Below, one piece after another: positions 8,251 to 17,600 of a stretch of 64,000 nucleotides of DNA (positions within the stretch are counted from its first letter, which is position 1; every line of letters starts with the position of its first letter). The notes below the pieces were generated by a model. It had not been told where the DNA came from. It saw only the letters and a list, made by a program, of their open reading frames with translations, and did not search any database. The DNA is from Nitrogeniibacter aestuarii. GTDB taxonomy: Bacteria > Pseudomonadota > Gammaproteobacteria > Burkholderiales > Rhodocyclaceae. The position numbers and the translations under genes were made by a program. The stretch is from assembly GCF_017309585.1 (NCBI RefSeq), contig NZ_CP071321.1, positions 2,976,001 to 3,040,000 of the forward strand, written 5' to 3'.

Positions 8251-9063
8251 ATGTCCACCCTGTCAGAAGTGCACGTCTCCGCGATCTATCAGTACCCGAT
8301 CAAGTCCTGCGCCCCCGTGCTGCTCTCGCGTGGGTACGTGGACCACTACGGCCTGGCCGGCGACCGGCGGTATCTGGTCACCGATCCCGAGGGCAACTTC
8401 CTCACCGGTCGCAAGCATCCGCGCCTGGCCAGCCTCCTCGCCACGCCCTTCGATGGCGGCCTGGTGCTGGCGGTCGAGGGCGAAGCCGACCTGATCCTGC
8501 GCACGGCCGATTTTCCTGACGACTACGTGGATGTGCAGGTCTGGCGTCAGGGCATCTTCGCTCAGCGCTGTGGCGATGCGGCCGATGCCTGGATGAGCCA
8601 CTACCTGGGCACGCCGGCCCAGGTGGTGCACTTCGGCCCGCTCACCACCCGTGCCATCCGCGACGTGCAGTCCAAAGAGGTGAGCTTTGCCGATGGCTAT
8701 CCCTTGCTGCTGGCCAACGAGGCATCGCTCGAGGCTGTTCAGGCCGAATGCCCGGCGCCGCTGGTCATGGAACAGTTCCGCCCGAACATCGTCATCCGCG
8801 GTGCTGAAGCCTGGGCTGAAGATGCCTGGTCTGCCATCCGTATCGGCGCGCTGGAGTTCGACATCCATTCGCCCTGCGAGCGCTGCATCTTCACGACGCT
8901 CACGCCGCGCACCGAGCACTTTCACCCGATGCAGCAACCGCTGCGCACGCTCATCCGGATGCACAGCAATGAGCACAAGGCCCCGCTGTTCGGACAGAAC
9001 ATCATTGCCAGAGGCACCGGCGTGATCGAAGTCGGCACCCGGGTCGAGATCCTCGGTGCATGA
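8251..9063 (+). CDS. MOSC domain protein (YcbX-like, no ferredoxin domain)
   Basis: 270 residues. The N-terminal beta-barrel starts I-Y-Q-Y-P-I-K-S-C and contains G-L-A-G-D-R-R-Y; the C-terminal MOSC domain contains F-R-P-N-I-V-I and the Cys-bearing C-E-R-C-I-F-T-T. MOSC proteins bind molybdenum cofactor and reduce N-hydroxylated compounds or act in cofactor sulfuration. E. coli YcbX has an added ferredoxin domain that is absent here, so a separate electron donor would be needed. Confidence 0.85.
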   Translation: MSTLSEVHVSAIYQYPIKSCAPVLLSRGYVDHYGLAGDRRYLVTDPEGNFLTGRKHPRLASLLATPFDGGLVLAVEGEADLILRTADFPDDYVDVQVWRQGIFAQRCGDAADAWMSHYLGTPAQVVHFGPLTTRAIRDVQSKEVSFADGYPLLLANEASLEAVQAECPAPLVMEQFRPNIVIRGAEAWAEDAWSAIRIGALEFDIHSPCERCIFTTLTPRTEHFHPMQQPLRTLIRMHSNEHKAPLFGQNIIARGTGVIEVGTRVEILGA

Positions 9064-9072
9064 CGCGCGGTC

Positions 9073-10047
9073 ATGATTGTCCCTGACTTCTGGGCGCAGG
9101 CCAGCGCCCGACACCGCGACCGCAAACGCCAGATCACGGTCCGGCGCTTCGGATGGTCAAACGAAAGTGAAGCCGACGCCAGGGCGATGGCGCAGCAACG
9201 CGCCGACGAGGCGCTCGCCCAGATCCTTCAGGGCAAGTCGCTTCAGCGTCGGGAGCCGGTCCGCGCCTATAACGGCGCCGATGGCGTACCCATTCGCGAA
9301 GAGGTGCTCGCCCGGCATGGCGAACAGGTCATCACCCGCAACAGCTATGGGGCCCACTGCCTCAACTCGCCCGATACCCTGTTCGCCGACATCGACTTCG
9401 ACCCTCCTCGCAGCCGGGCATGCAATCTGATCGCCCTCGCCCTGCTGATGTCGGCTGCCTTCGTGGCCAGCCAGACGATCGGCTCGAACAGCTGGCCGCT
9501 GTGGATCGTGGCCGCGATTGCGTTTGTCCCGCTGGGCCGGGCCATGGCCCGGGTCGTGAATCGATATCGCGGCGGACATGAAACCATCGCGGTCGCGCGC
9601 ATGCGCAGCTTCATCGCCCGGCATCCGGACTGGGGGCTGCGCTATTACCGCACGCCAGCGGGCATGCGCGTCGTTGCGACCCACAGCACCTTTTCCCCGC
9701 GAGATGACGTGGTCGCCAAGTTTTTCGCCGCCATCGGCACGGATCCGCGCTACGCGCGCATGTGCGCCCATCAGCACTGCTTTCGCGCACGACTGACGGG
9801 AAAACCATGGCGGATGGGCATTGATCGCCACGTGCGCCCGCGCCCGGGTGTCTGGCCCGTGAGCGACGAAAAGCGCCCGGTGCGCGACGCCTGGATTCGC
9901 GAATACGAAGCAAAGGCGGGCGGGTTTGCCGCCTGCCGATTCGAGGGCAGTCTGGGCACGACCCGGGTTCATCCGGATGTCCGCGTGACGCTTGAACTGC
10001 ATGACCGGCTGGCGGGCGCGAAACGAAAAGGCGCCCCTCTGGCCTGA
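9073..10047 (+). CDS. Hypothetical protein with two central membrane helices
   Basis: 324 residues, starting ten bases after the MOSC stop. Residues 1-115 are soluble and charged, then two hydrophobic stretches (about 118-137 and 141-162) and a soluble C-terminal half containing L-R-Y-Y-R-T-P-A-G-M-R and C-x-x-Q-H-C-F-R-A-R-L-T-G-K-P-W-R-M. That second block looks like a conserved core, but I cannot name the family. An ATG at 9073 is the only good start. Confidence 0.6.
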   Translation: MIVPDFWAQASARHRDRKRQITVRRFGWSNESEADARAMAQQRADEALAQILQGKSLQRREPVRAYNGADGVPIREEVLARHGEQVITRNSYGAHCLNSPDTLFADIDFDPPRSRACNLIALALLMSAAFVASQTIGSNSWPLWIVAAIAFVPLGRAMARVVNRYRGGHETIAVARMRSFIARHPDWGLRYYRTPAGMRVVATHSTFSPRDDVVAKFFAAIGTDPRYARMCAHQHCFRARLTGKPWRMGIDRHVRPRPGVWPVSDEKRPVRDAWIREYEAKAGGFAACRFEGSLGTTRVHPDVRVTLELHDRLAGAKRKGAPLA

Positions 10048-10142
10048 TGCGATCAAGCCGCCCCGCCGTGCGGAAAATGACAAACAGTAGCCGCCCGGGT
10101 CGCTTAAACTAGGGCCTTTCCGTTCTCGTTGGAGCGCATCCG

Positions 10143-11405
10143 GTGCATATCCTGATCGGCTTTTTGCTGCTGGCAATCATCGCCTATCTCCTGTTCCGTC
10201 AGTCGAGCGCCCAGCGCGCTTCACTGCCCGAGCCGCAGGCCCTGTCGGGCCAGAGTGTTCGCCCGTTTGCCTACATGGCCAATGGCGTGCTGTTTCTGCG
10301 ACGCAACGGCCAGAAGATCGAGGAACTGGACAGCCCGTATATTCGCGAATCCATCGCCCGACGCGACCGGGCCCGTCAGCGTCACAGCTGGAAAGAAGGC
10401 ACCAGCTTCAACATCCAGGCCGGTGGCGGTCGCCGCAGTTTCGAATCCATCGATCGGCCGCTGGTCGCCACCGCAGCCGCATACGCGCCCAATGGCGATC
10501 TCTACTATTTCCTGCGCGATGAAACGATCGGCGGTCTGTTCCGGCGTGAGGCGGAATCCGACAAGGAACTGCGCATCATGCTGCGCCAGGGCCTTCATCT
10601 GACCCACCTGTGCGCCTCGCCCGACGGCAGCCGACTGGCCGCCTCGGTTCAGGAAGACGGCGGGGTCTCGAGCATTGCGCTGTTCGACAACGAGGGCAAC
10701 AACTTCCGCATCGTCACCGGCGGCGACACCGTCGATGTGGCTCCGGCGTGGATTCCCGACGCCCCGGCCCGGCTGCTGTTCCAGTCGGCAGGCCTCGCAC
10801 GCGACGAGAACGGCTACCTGCTCGCCCAGAGCCACAACAGTATCCAGATCCTCGACATGGACACCGGCACCATCGAGCCGATTCTCGACAACGACGCCTT
10901 CGACTATCTCAAGCCACGGGTCGACGCCGAGGGCAATCTGCTGTTCATCCGCCGCCCCTACGAGATCCCGCGCTACAAGGCCGAGAACGCCATCACCGAT
11001 GTGCTGTTCTTCCCCTTCCGCCTGCTGCGCGCGCTGTTTCACTACCTCAACTTCTTTTCGCTCATGTATTCGCGCAAGCCGCTCACCAGCGCAGACAACC
11101 CGAGCGTGAAGGCCGACATCAAGGACATCCTGCTTCAGGGCAAGCGCATCGATGCCGAAAAGGCGCTGCGCAACGAGCGCCCGGTGCACGGCATTCCCTC
11201 GCTGGTACCGTCGAGCTGGGAGCTGGTGCGACGCAGCCGGAATGGCGACGAAACCGTGCTCGCCACCAACGTGGCCAGCTACGACCTGGGCGCGGACGGC
11301 GTCATCGTTTATTCCAACGGTCGCGGGGTGTTCGTGATCGAGCCCGATGGCAAGGCCGCTCTGGCGATGAAGGGCGATCTGGTGGCGGAAGTGGCGGCCG
11401 GATAA
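10143..11405 (+). CDS. Membrane-anchored beta-propeller-like (TolB/WD40-type) protein
   Basis: 420 residues. One N-terminal membrane helix (about 2-18) is followed by a beta-rich region with repeats of the type L-T-H-L-C-A-S-P-D-G-S-R-L-A-A-S, V-A-P-A-W-I-P-D and I-Q-I-L-D-M-D-T-G-T, characteristic of TolB/WD40-like blades. The fold suggests a binding scaffold facing the periplasm. The GTG at 10143 has GGAG eight bases upstream. The metallopeptidase-like gene follows nine bases later, so the two may work together. Confidence 0.6.
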   Translation: MHILIGFLLLAIIAYLLFRQSSAQRASLPEPQALSGQSVRPFAYMANGVLFLRRNGQKIEELDSPYIRESIARRDRARQRHSWKEGTSFNIQAGGGRRSFESIDRPLVATAAAYAPNGDLYYFLRDETIGGLFRREAESDKELRIMLRQGLHLTHLCASPDGSRLAASVQEDGGVSSIALFDNEGNNFRIVTGGDTVDVAPAWIPDAPARLLFQSAGLARDENGYLLAQSHNSIQILDMDTGTIEPILDNDAFDYLKPRVDAEGNLLFIRRPYEIPRYKAENAITDVLFFPFRLLRALFHYLNFFSLMYSRKPLTSADNPSVKADIKDILLQGKRIDAEKALRNERPVHGIPSLVPSSWELVRRSRNGDETVLATNVASYDLGADGVIVYSNGRGVFVIEPDGKAALAMKGDLVAEVAAG

Positions 11406-11414
11406 GTCCGCTCA

Positions 11415-12449
11415 ATGCTGTCTCGACTCAGATCGCTGTTTCGCCCTGAACCCGCGTCGCCCGCCGGCAAGGTGCGCGTGCTTGAGGAAAATCCTCCGCA
11501 CGCAATCGGTCATTCGTACCACTCCAGTCTCGACTTTCTGGATGTACTTCAATGCCACGAGGGACTCCCGGCGCCTGACTGGCGTCGCGTCATGGCATGG
11601 CTCGATTCGGGCGAAGCACACGGCTCGATCGCTGAACGATGGCCAGAGATCCAGCGCGCCTGGGCGCTTCACTTGCGTCAAGCCCTGGGGCCGGCATACG
11701 AGATCAGCGAGCTCGGCAGCACGCTGCTCGTGAGCACGCTGCCGGCCAGACAACGCGACATGCTGCTGACATTCGTCGAAAAATCCCAGCAGCGGATTTC
11801 GCGATTGCTGCATGGCATTGCCAGGCGGGCAAACGGTGCCCTGACCCTCGTTTTTGTCTTTGAGGACCAGGAAACCTATTACCGCTATGTCTCCCGGTAT
11901 TACCCTGACTGCGGCGAGTTTGCACTGAGTGGCGGCATGCACATCAACGATGGGTGCAGCCATTTCGTCACGGCTCGTGCCGACCTGACCTTGATCGAGC
12001 CCGTCATCGTTCATGAGCTGACCCATGCGCAAGTGACGCATCTTCCCATTCCGGCCTGGCTCAACGAAGGGCTGGCGGTGAATTCTGAAAGACGCCTCAC
12101 ACCGACACCCGCCGAATTCACGCCCGCAGAATTTCACGCGATGCATGCAGCGTACTGGTCACCTGAGACGATTCAGGATTTCTGGTCCGGCCAGGCGTTT
12201 CACGCTTCGGGAGAAGAGAACCGGCTCGCCTACGACCTGGGACAACTCCTGACGGCACAACTCTCGCAAGACTGGGACGCCTTCGCCGCCTTTGCGAACG
12301 AAGCGACGATGGCAGACAGTGGGCACGCCGCTGCGTTGGCGCATTTCGATCTTGATCTCGGAGAAGCGGTCCGGCTGATGTTCGACGCCCGACCCGATGA
12401 GGGCTGGTCACCCAGACCCGCTTCGTGGGGACAGCCCTCAAACGCTTGA
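11415..12449 (+). CDS. Putative gluzincin zinc metallopeptidase
   Basis: 344 residues, soluble. The zinc motif H-E-L-T-H is at residues 200-204 and W-L-N-E-G-L at 215-220 supplies the downstream Glu, the arrangement of gluzincin (peptidase MA-like) enzymes. The first 190 residues resemble no domain I can name. The catalytic residues look intact. The gene starts nine bases after the propeller-like gene and converges on tetR. Confidence 0.6.
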   Translation: MLSRLRSLFRPEPASPAGKVRVLEENPPHAIGHSYHSSLDFLDVLQCHEGLPAPDWRRVMAWLDSGEAHGSIAERWPEIQRAWALHLRQALGPAYEISELGSTLLVSTLPARQRDMLLTFVEKSQQRISRLLHGIARRANGALTLVFVFEDQETYYRYVSRYYPDCGEFALSGGMHINDGCSHFVTARADLTLIEPVIVHELTHAQVTHLPIPAWLNEGLAVNSERRLTPTPAEFTPAEFHAMHAAYWSPETIQDFWSGQAFHASGEENRLAYDLGQLLTAQLSQDWDAFAAFANEATMADSGHAAALAHFDLDLGEAVRLMFDARPDEGWSPRPASWGQPSNA

Positions 12450-12455
12450 GCTGAC

Positions 12456-13058
12456 TCAAGCCCCCCGGGCAATCGCCAGCACGGCCCCCCGCGCCCGCTC
12501 AAACGCACCCAGGTCGTTCGACACCTTGGTCATGAGCATGGCGCCCTGCATGAGCGCCAGAATGTTCTCGGCACGACGTGCGTTGTCGCCCTCCGGGATT
12601 TCCCCCTGCGCGACCGCCCGATCGAGCGTCTGTTCAAGATAAGCCCGCTGCTCGGCAAAGATGGCGTCGAGCGTGGTGCGGATGTGTTCGTCCTGCCGCG
12701 CCATCTCCTGCCCCAGGTTGCCGAAGGGGCAGCCCAGCACGCCGCCCTTGGCGTCGGCCACCTCTCGCTGGAAGCCGATCATGCCGTCAACAAAGGCCTC
12801 CAGTTGCACCAGGCCGCTGCCTTCCTGGCCGAATACGCCGTCAAATAAACGCGCTCGCGCCATGGCCCAGAATGACTCGATGGCAGCCACGGCCAGATCC
12901 GTCTTCGACTTGAAGTAGTAGTAGAAGCTGCCCTTGCGGGCATCGGCACGCTGACACACTTCGTCCACGCCCGTGGCCTGGAAGCTGCGCTCCCAGATCA
13001 GGTCAGAGGCGGTGTGGACCAGTCGGTCCCGGGTATCCAGTGTTTGCGCGGCGCTCAT
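12456..13058 (-). CDS. TetR-family transcriptional repressor
   Basis: 200 residues. The N-terminal helix-turn-helix (about 10-55) includes F-Q-A-T-G-V-D-E-V-C and G-S-F-Y-Y-Y-F-K-S-K, the classic TetR recognition region. The C-terminal half resembles the AcuR/NemR/YxaF group, with a Cys in G-V-L-G-C-P-F-G-N-L that is conserved there and could sense electrophiles. It is divergent from the AhpD-like gene, with two near-identical palindromes between them; autoregulation is likely. Confidence 0.9.
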   Translation of the reverse strand: MSAAQTLDTRDRLVHTASDLIWERSFQATGVDEVCQRADARKGSFYYYFKSKTDLAVAAIESFWAMARARLFDGVFGQEGSGLVQLEAFVDGMIGFQREVADAKGGVLGCPFGNLGQEMARQDEHIRTTLDAIFAEQRAYLEQTLDRAVAQGEIPEGDNARRAENILALMQGAMLMTKVSNDLGAFERARGAVLAIARGA

Positions 13059-13088
13059 GGCTTTTCCGGTGGGGTTTTCATGGGTGTA

Positions 13089-13117
13089 AGCCTATTGCCA
13101 GTTGACCGGTCTGTCAA
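13089..13117 (-). promoter_or_regulatory. Promoter of the tetR gene, overlapped by operator 1
   Basis: On the minus strand a perfect -35 TTGACA (13117-13112) is followed after 17 bases by TAGGCT (13094-13089). Transcription would begin about 24 bases before the ATG at 13058. The -35 box is one arm of operator 1, so repressor bound there would block the promoter. Confidence 0.65.
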
Positions 13118-13130
13118 TTGAAGCTAGCTT
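13102..13130 (+). promoter_or_regulatory. Promoter and operator 1 for the AhpD-like operon
   Basis: TTGACC (13102-13107), 17 bases, TAGCTT (13125-13130). The 16-base palindrome TTGACCGGTCTGTCAA (13102-13117) contains the -35 boxes of both divergent promoters, one in each arm. This is operator 1. Confidence 0.6.
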
Positions 13131-13131
13131 G

Positions 13132-13147
13132 TTGACTGACCGGTCAA
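13132..13147 (+). promoter_or_regulatory. TetR operator 2
   Basis: TTGACTGACCGGTCAA. It is the reverse complement of operator 1 with 15 of 16 bases identical and contains the perfect decamer TGACCGGTCA. The two centres are 30 bases apart, close to three helical turns. It sits just downstream of the plus-strand -10 box, where bound repressor would block clearance. Confidence 0.7.
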
Positions 13148-13203
13148 ATACAAGCTTCTTCCCGAGCTTCTTTTTCCCCCTATGCAACCTACTGGAGCAC
13201 CCC

Positions 13204-13761
13204 ATGAGCCTTTTCACTCAACACACCGAAGCCACCGCCCCCGCCGAATCCGCTGCCATTCTTGCGCAGGTGAAAGCCCGCTACGGCTTCATCCCCAATC
13301 TGGCGGCCTACCTGGCCGAATCGCCTGCTGCACTCGGTGCCGTGCTGAGCCTGGCCGGCGCGGTCGACAAGAGCAGCCTCACCCCGCAGGAGCAGCAGAT
13401 CGTCCAGCTCACCATCAGCGTTCTCAATGGATGCGGCTACTGCAAGACCGCACATACCGGCATGGGCAAGATGGCCGGCGTCGATGAAGCCACCATCAAT
13501 GCCATCGTCGGCCTCACGCCGCTGCCCGATGCACGCCTGAACGCCCTGCGCGACTTCGTCCAGAAAGTGGTCGAGGAGCGCGGCTGGGTCAGTGAGGCCG
13601 AGGTCCGCACCTTCATGGCCGCCGGTTACACCCGCGCCCATGTCTTCGATGTCGTCCTGGCCGTCGCCAACAAGGTGCTGACCAACTACACGAACCACAT
13701 CGTCGGCACGCTGGTGAACGAAGAATTCGTTGCCATGGCCGAGGGCCGGATCGCCGCCTGA
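13204..13761 (+). CDS. AhpD-like / carboxymuconolactone decarboxylase family protein
   Basis: 185 residues. The AhpD-type redox motif is C77-G-Y-C80-K-T-A-H84, with a C-x-x-C and downstream His as in alkylhydroperoxidase D and related peroxidase-like proteins. Start at ATG 13204 with GGAG seven bases upstream; the longer open frame from 13102 overlaps the operators. Divergent from tetR, so probably induced by electrophiles or peroxides through that repressor. A terminator follows at 13783. Confidence 0.85.
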   Translation: MSLFTQHTEATAPAESAAILAQVKARYGFIPNLAAYLAESPAALGAVLSLAGAVDKSSLTPQEQQIVQLTISVLNGCGYCKTAHTGMGKMAGVDEATINAIVGLTPLPDARLNALRDFVQKVVEERGWVSEAEVRTFMAAGYTRAHVFDVVLAVANKVLTNYTNHIVGTLVNEEFVAMAEGRIAA

Positions 13762-13782
13762 TTCCCGATTGTCACCGCCGTT

Positions 13783-13817
13783 GCCGGCGCTCACTGCCTA
13801 CGGGCGCCGGCCTTTTT
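13783..13817 (+). terminator. Terminator after the AhpD-like gene
   Basis: Perfect eight-base stem GCCGGCGC/GCGCCGGC (13783-13790 with 13804-13811), a 13-base loop, then CTTTTT. The next start lies 19 bases beyond, so some readthrough to the zinc-ribbon and tautomerase genes is possible. Confidence 0.75.
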
Positions 13818-13835
13818 CTGCTGCAGGAGCCCCTC

Positions 13836-14036
13836 ATGAGCCTCAACACCACATCACGCCCGCGCGTGTTTTCCATCCCGGCGGCGCAGCCCGTCCCCTG
13901 CCCCGAATGTGGCGCCACGACCCTGGAAGTGGCGCGCGGGCGCTTCGGCCCGATCCGTCAATGTTCAAGCCCCTTCTGTGCCTACTGGTGGTCGCCGCCT
14001 CCCGACGCCCCCCAGAGCGCCAAAACCGATCGCTAA
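13836..14036 (+). CDS. Mini zinc-ribbon protein
   Basis: 66 residues. Cysteines C22-P-E-C25 and C43-S-S-P-F-C48 with the intervening G-R-F-G-P-I-R-Q pattern resemble the C4 zinc ribbon found at the C-terminus of topoisomerase I. There is no other domain. AGGAG lies six bases before the ATG. It sits between the AhpD-like and tautomerase genes; its role is unknown. Confidence 0.65.
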   Translation: MSLNTTSRPRVFSIPAAQPVPCPECGATTLEVARGRFGPIRQCSSPFCAYWWSPPPDAPQSAKTDR

Positions 14037-14067
14037 CCCCCACTCGTCCACACCGGAGGTCATCCAC

Positions 14068-14271
14068 ATGCCCTACGTCAACATCAAGATCACCCGCGAC
14101 GGCGCCACGCCAGAACAGAAAGCCGAACTGATCGACGGCGTCACCCAGCTGCTCCAGCGCGTTCTGGACAAGAACCCCGCGACCACCATGGTGGTCATCG
14201 ACGAGGTGGACCCCGACAACTGGGGCATCGGCGGCGAATCCATCTCCATGCGCCGCGCGAACACGCGTTGA
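14068..14271 (+). CDS. 4-oxalocrotonate tautomerase family protein
   Basis: 67 residues, the normal length of short 4-OT subunits. The mature N-terminal proline after Met removal (M-P-Y-V-N-I-K-I) is the catalytic base, and the T-P-E-Q-K-A-E-L-I-x-G-V-T pattern is typical. Family members tautomerise or dehalogenate small enols. GGAGG lies eight bases before the ATG at 14068. Its place in the TetR-controlled cluster suggests detoxification of reactive carbonyl compounds, an inference. Confidence 0.9.
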   Translation: MPYVNIKITRDGATPEQKAELIDGVTQLLQRVLDKNPATTMVVIDEVDPDNWGIGGESISMRRANTR

Positions 14272-14342
14272 CACCCACGCGCACAAACACACGCTCATGA
14301 GCCCGACGTTGACTCCCCATGCCAGCTTGATAAGCTAGCCGG

Positions 14343-14572
14343 CGTTTTCAGGTGCTTGCGCGTGTCGGCCATGTGCGAGTGAAACGGGAAACGGGTGCGC
14401 TCATCGAGCAATGCCCGTACTGCCCCCGCAACGGTAGGCAGATTCAGCCCCTTCCGCCCGGCCTCCCCGGCCCGGCAGCCACTGCGTTCAAACGTGGGAA
14501 GGCGAAGGTGGCGGTCGAACCGGTGTTTCACCGGCTATTCGACGATCTGTGAGTCCGGAGACCGGCCTGAGA
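14343..14572 (+). promoter_or_regulatory. Cobalamin (B12) riboswitch
   Basis: The conserved elements occur in order: the opening TTTTCAGGTGCT (14345), GTGAAACGGGAA (14379-14390), CTGCCCCCGCAACGG (14420), the B12-box core GCAGCCACTG (14475) with GTGGGAAGGCG (14494), and the closing GAGTCCGGAGACCGGCCTG (14551). Between them GGTCGAACCGGTG can pair with CACCGG...TTCGACG to make a kissing or regulatory stem. Adenosylcobalamin binding should lower expression of the CobN-like gene 120 bases downstream. Confidence 0.93.
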
Positions 14573-14693
14573 CCCAGGAGAAAGTCATCCAGGCGGGGCG
14601 CCGTGGACACGATCGTGCCATCCCCTTTCCCGGCGGCTTTCATCGAAAACCCAATGATGTCCGGGCGGGTGCGCGCGGGCGGGATGGTCTCTC

Positions 14694-17600
14694 ATGTCTT
14701 CGATGTTGCGCTCGTGTGGCGTCCTCTGGCAGTGCCTGTGTCTGGCGCTGTGTCTGCTTTCCTTGGCGCCACGGGCCCACGCGGACGATCTTGGCGTACT
14801 GGCCATCGTCTCAGACCGCTCGGCCGCCACGGTGGTCGCCGGCGCACACCAGTTGCTCGACGCGCGCCCCGCCCAAGGCGTTCAGGTGCGCTCGCTCTCG
14901 CAACTGGCCCGCATGGACGACGCACAGCTTCAGGCGCTTGTCGCCAGGCACGATGCCGTGCTGATGCTGGCGGTGTTTGGCGAGTCCGTCGAACGACTGC
15001 TCGCGCTCAAGTACCGGAAGGACCAGTTGCGCTTCGTGTTGCACAGCGACCGTCGCCTGCTCCCCTTGCAGCACGACCGCTACGGCAACATCTTTGCAAG
15101 CGGGCTACCGGCACAGGTTGTCGACGAAAAGATGGCGCTGTTCTCGCCAGAAGCACTCGCCGCCGCCAGGACGCAGTACCCGCAGTACGCGCACTGGCTG
15201 CAGGCCCGGGCCTACTGGATCAACCGATCTGCCGACAATGCGGCCAGCTTGCTCAACATGATCTCCAGCGGCGGCGAGCGACAGGCACCGGTGAGACCGG
15301 TGCCGCCGGTGCGCTATGCACTCCACGGCGATCACGGCCCGCGCTGGCTGAGCGCGCCTGAACTGCTCGGGCAGGCCGACCCGGCACGCCCCACCCTGTG
15401 GCTGCTCGATCACGACACCGGCGATCTGTCCGGCGAATGGGCGCTGCACGAGCGCCTGTGCGACGGCCGGCCGTGGCAATGCATTTCGGTGCTGGCGGCC
15501 TGGGGCGAACCGAGCCTGGAGGCCATTCACACCATGACGCGCTTCAGGGCGACGGCAAAAAGCGCGATGGCTGTCGTCGCCGTGCAGGATTTCGTGATCG
15601 GTGGCGGCGAGCATCGCGAAGACGTCACCGCCTTGCTGACGCAACTGGACGTGCCCGTGCTCAAGGCCCTGCGCCAACGCGAACTCACCGAGGCCGAATG
15701 GCGTCTGTCGAACGAAGGCGTGCCCGCCGAAAAGGTGCACTACCGCCTGGCCATGCCCGAGTTGCAGGGCATCAGCCAGCCACAGGTGCTGGCGGTCTCC
15801 GAACCCGAGCGGCTCGATGAGCGCACGGGTGCGAGCGTGGCGATGAGTCATGTGATCGATGGCGAAGTCGAACGCCAGGCCCGCCGACTCGAACGCTGGA
15901 TGATACTGCAGACCCGCCCCAACGCCGACAAGCGGGTGGCCATCGTCTATTACAACCACCCACCGGGCCGCCACAACATCGGCGCCGACAACCTGAACGT
16001 ACCCGAAAGCCTGCTGGACATGCTGCGCGCGCTCAAGGCCGCGGGCTACACCACGGGCACGTTGCCGGCCGACGGCAAGGCGCTGCTCGACCGGCTGCAG
16101 GCCCAGGGTGTCAACCTGCCGGAAGACGCCGATGCCCTGGCCGGGATGGCCCCGCATGTGGCCTCGCTCGACACGCCCACCTACCGCCGCTGGTTCGAGA
16201 CCCTGCCCGCCCATGTCAAGGCCGAGATGACCGAGGGCCCGGTGGCCGCGCTTCGCGCCCTGATGCACGCACAGGCCGTCGAGATCACGGCCATCGACAG
16301 CGCCCATGAACGCGCCCCGCGGATCGACCTCCTGCGCCAGCGCATGCACAGCACCATCGCCGATCTGCATCACGCGATCGACGGCGCCCGGCACAAGGGC
16401 CGGGCCCGTGCACTCGATCTGCTCGGTCAGCTCGAAGCCGCCTACGACAGCGCGCTGAACGCACTGGCCGAACGCCAGACGCCCGACTGGCCCGCCGGTG
16501 ACACCCTCGCCACCGCGCTCATCGACATGCAGATCGAAGGGATTCGCGGCTGGGGTCCGGCGCCGGGGAAAGTGATGGTCTGGCAAGGCAAGCAGCTCAT
16601 CCCGGGCGTGCAGTTCGGCAACGTTTTCATCGGCCCTCAGCCGCCGCGCGGCTGGGAGCTCAATGAAGAACTGCTGCACGCCAACATGTCCTTCCCGCCA
16701 CCGCACCAGTACCTGGGCTTCTACCACTATCTGAAATCGGTCTTCAAAGCCGATGCACTGATCCACGTCGGGCGCCATTCCACCTACGAATTCCTGCCCA
16801 AGCGCAGCGCCGGACTGGCGGAAGACGACTACCCCAGCCTGATCGCCGGCGATCTGCCGGGCATCTACCCGTACATCGTCGATGGCGTCGGCGAAGGCAT
16901 TCAGGCCAAGCGCCGCGGGCTGGCGGTGATGGTCGATCACCTGACGCCGCCACTGGCCATCACCGAGCTGTACGACGACCTGCTGGAGATTCGCCAGCTC
17001 ATCGAAAGCGCCGAGGCCACCACGGATGCACCGACCCGGCGCAAGGCGGTGCTTGCCCTGCGCGAGCGCATCGACGCGGCCGGGCTGCGCGACGAGCTCG
17101 AGGCGAGCATGGACGAAGAGCTGAAAGTTCGGGGCGTGCGCTTCGAGGAGGCGGACGACGAGATGCTGCTGCATGAAGTCGGACACTACCTCACCAAGCT
17201 GCAGGAAGACTTCATGCCGCTCGGCCTGCATGTGTTCGGCCGCACGTGGTCGCCCAAAGGCATCGACACCATGCTCGCCTCCATGGCCGACGGTGCCACG
17301 GCGGATGGCGCCTCCCACGCGCAGTGGCGGCAACACCTGACCGCATCACCCGGCGCGGAGATGACCGCGCTGCTGGCCGGGCTCGATGGCCGCTTCGTCG
17401 CCCCCGGCAAGGGCAACGACCCCATCCGCACGCCTGAAGCGTTACCGACCGGACGCAATTTCTTCGCCCTCGACGGCAGTCTGCTGCCCACCAAACTCGC
17501 CTGGGAGACCGGGGCGGCGCTGGCCGACGACGTACTCAGCGGCAAGGCTGGCGTCGCAGCGCATACGGAAGAAGTCGGGGCCAACAAGCAGGGTATCATC

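Noticed and set aside
15105..17336. 743-residue open frame on the minus strand
   Set aside because: It is antisense to the CobN-like gene and comes from GC-rich codon bias. The same applies to minus-strand frames at 17766-19577 and 35280-37001 and the plus-strand frame at 25861-27456.
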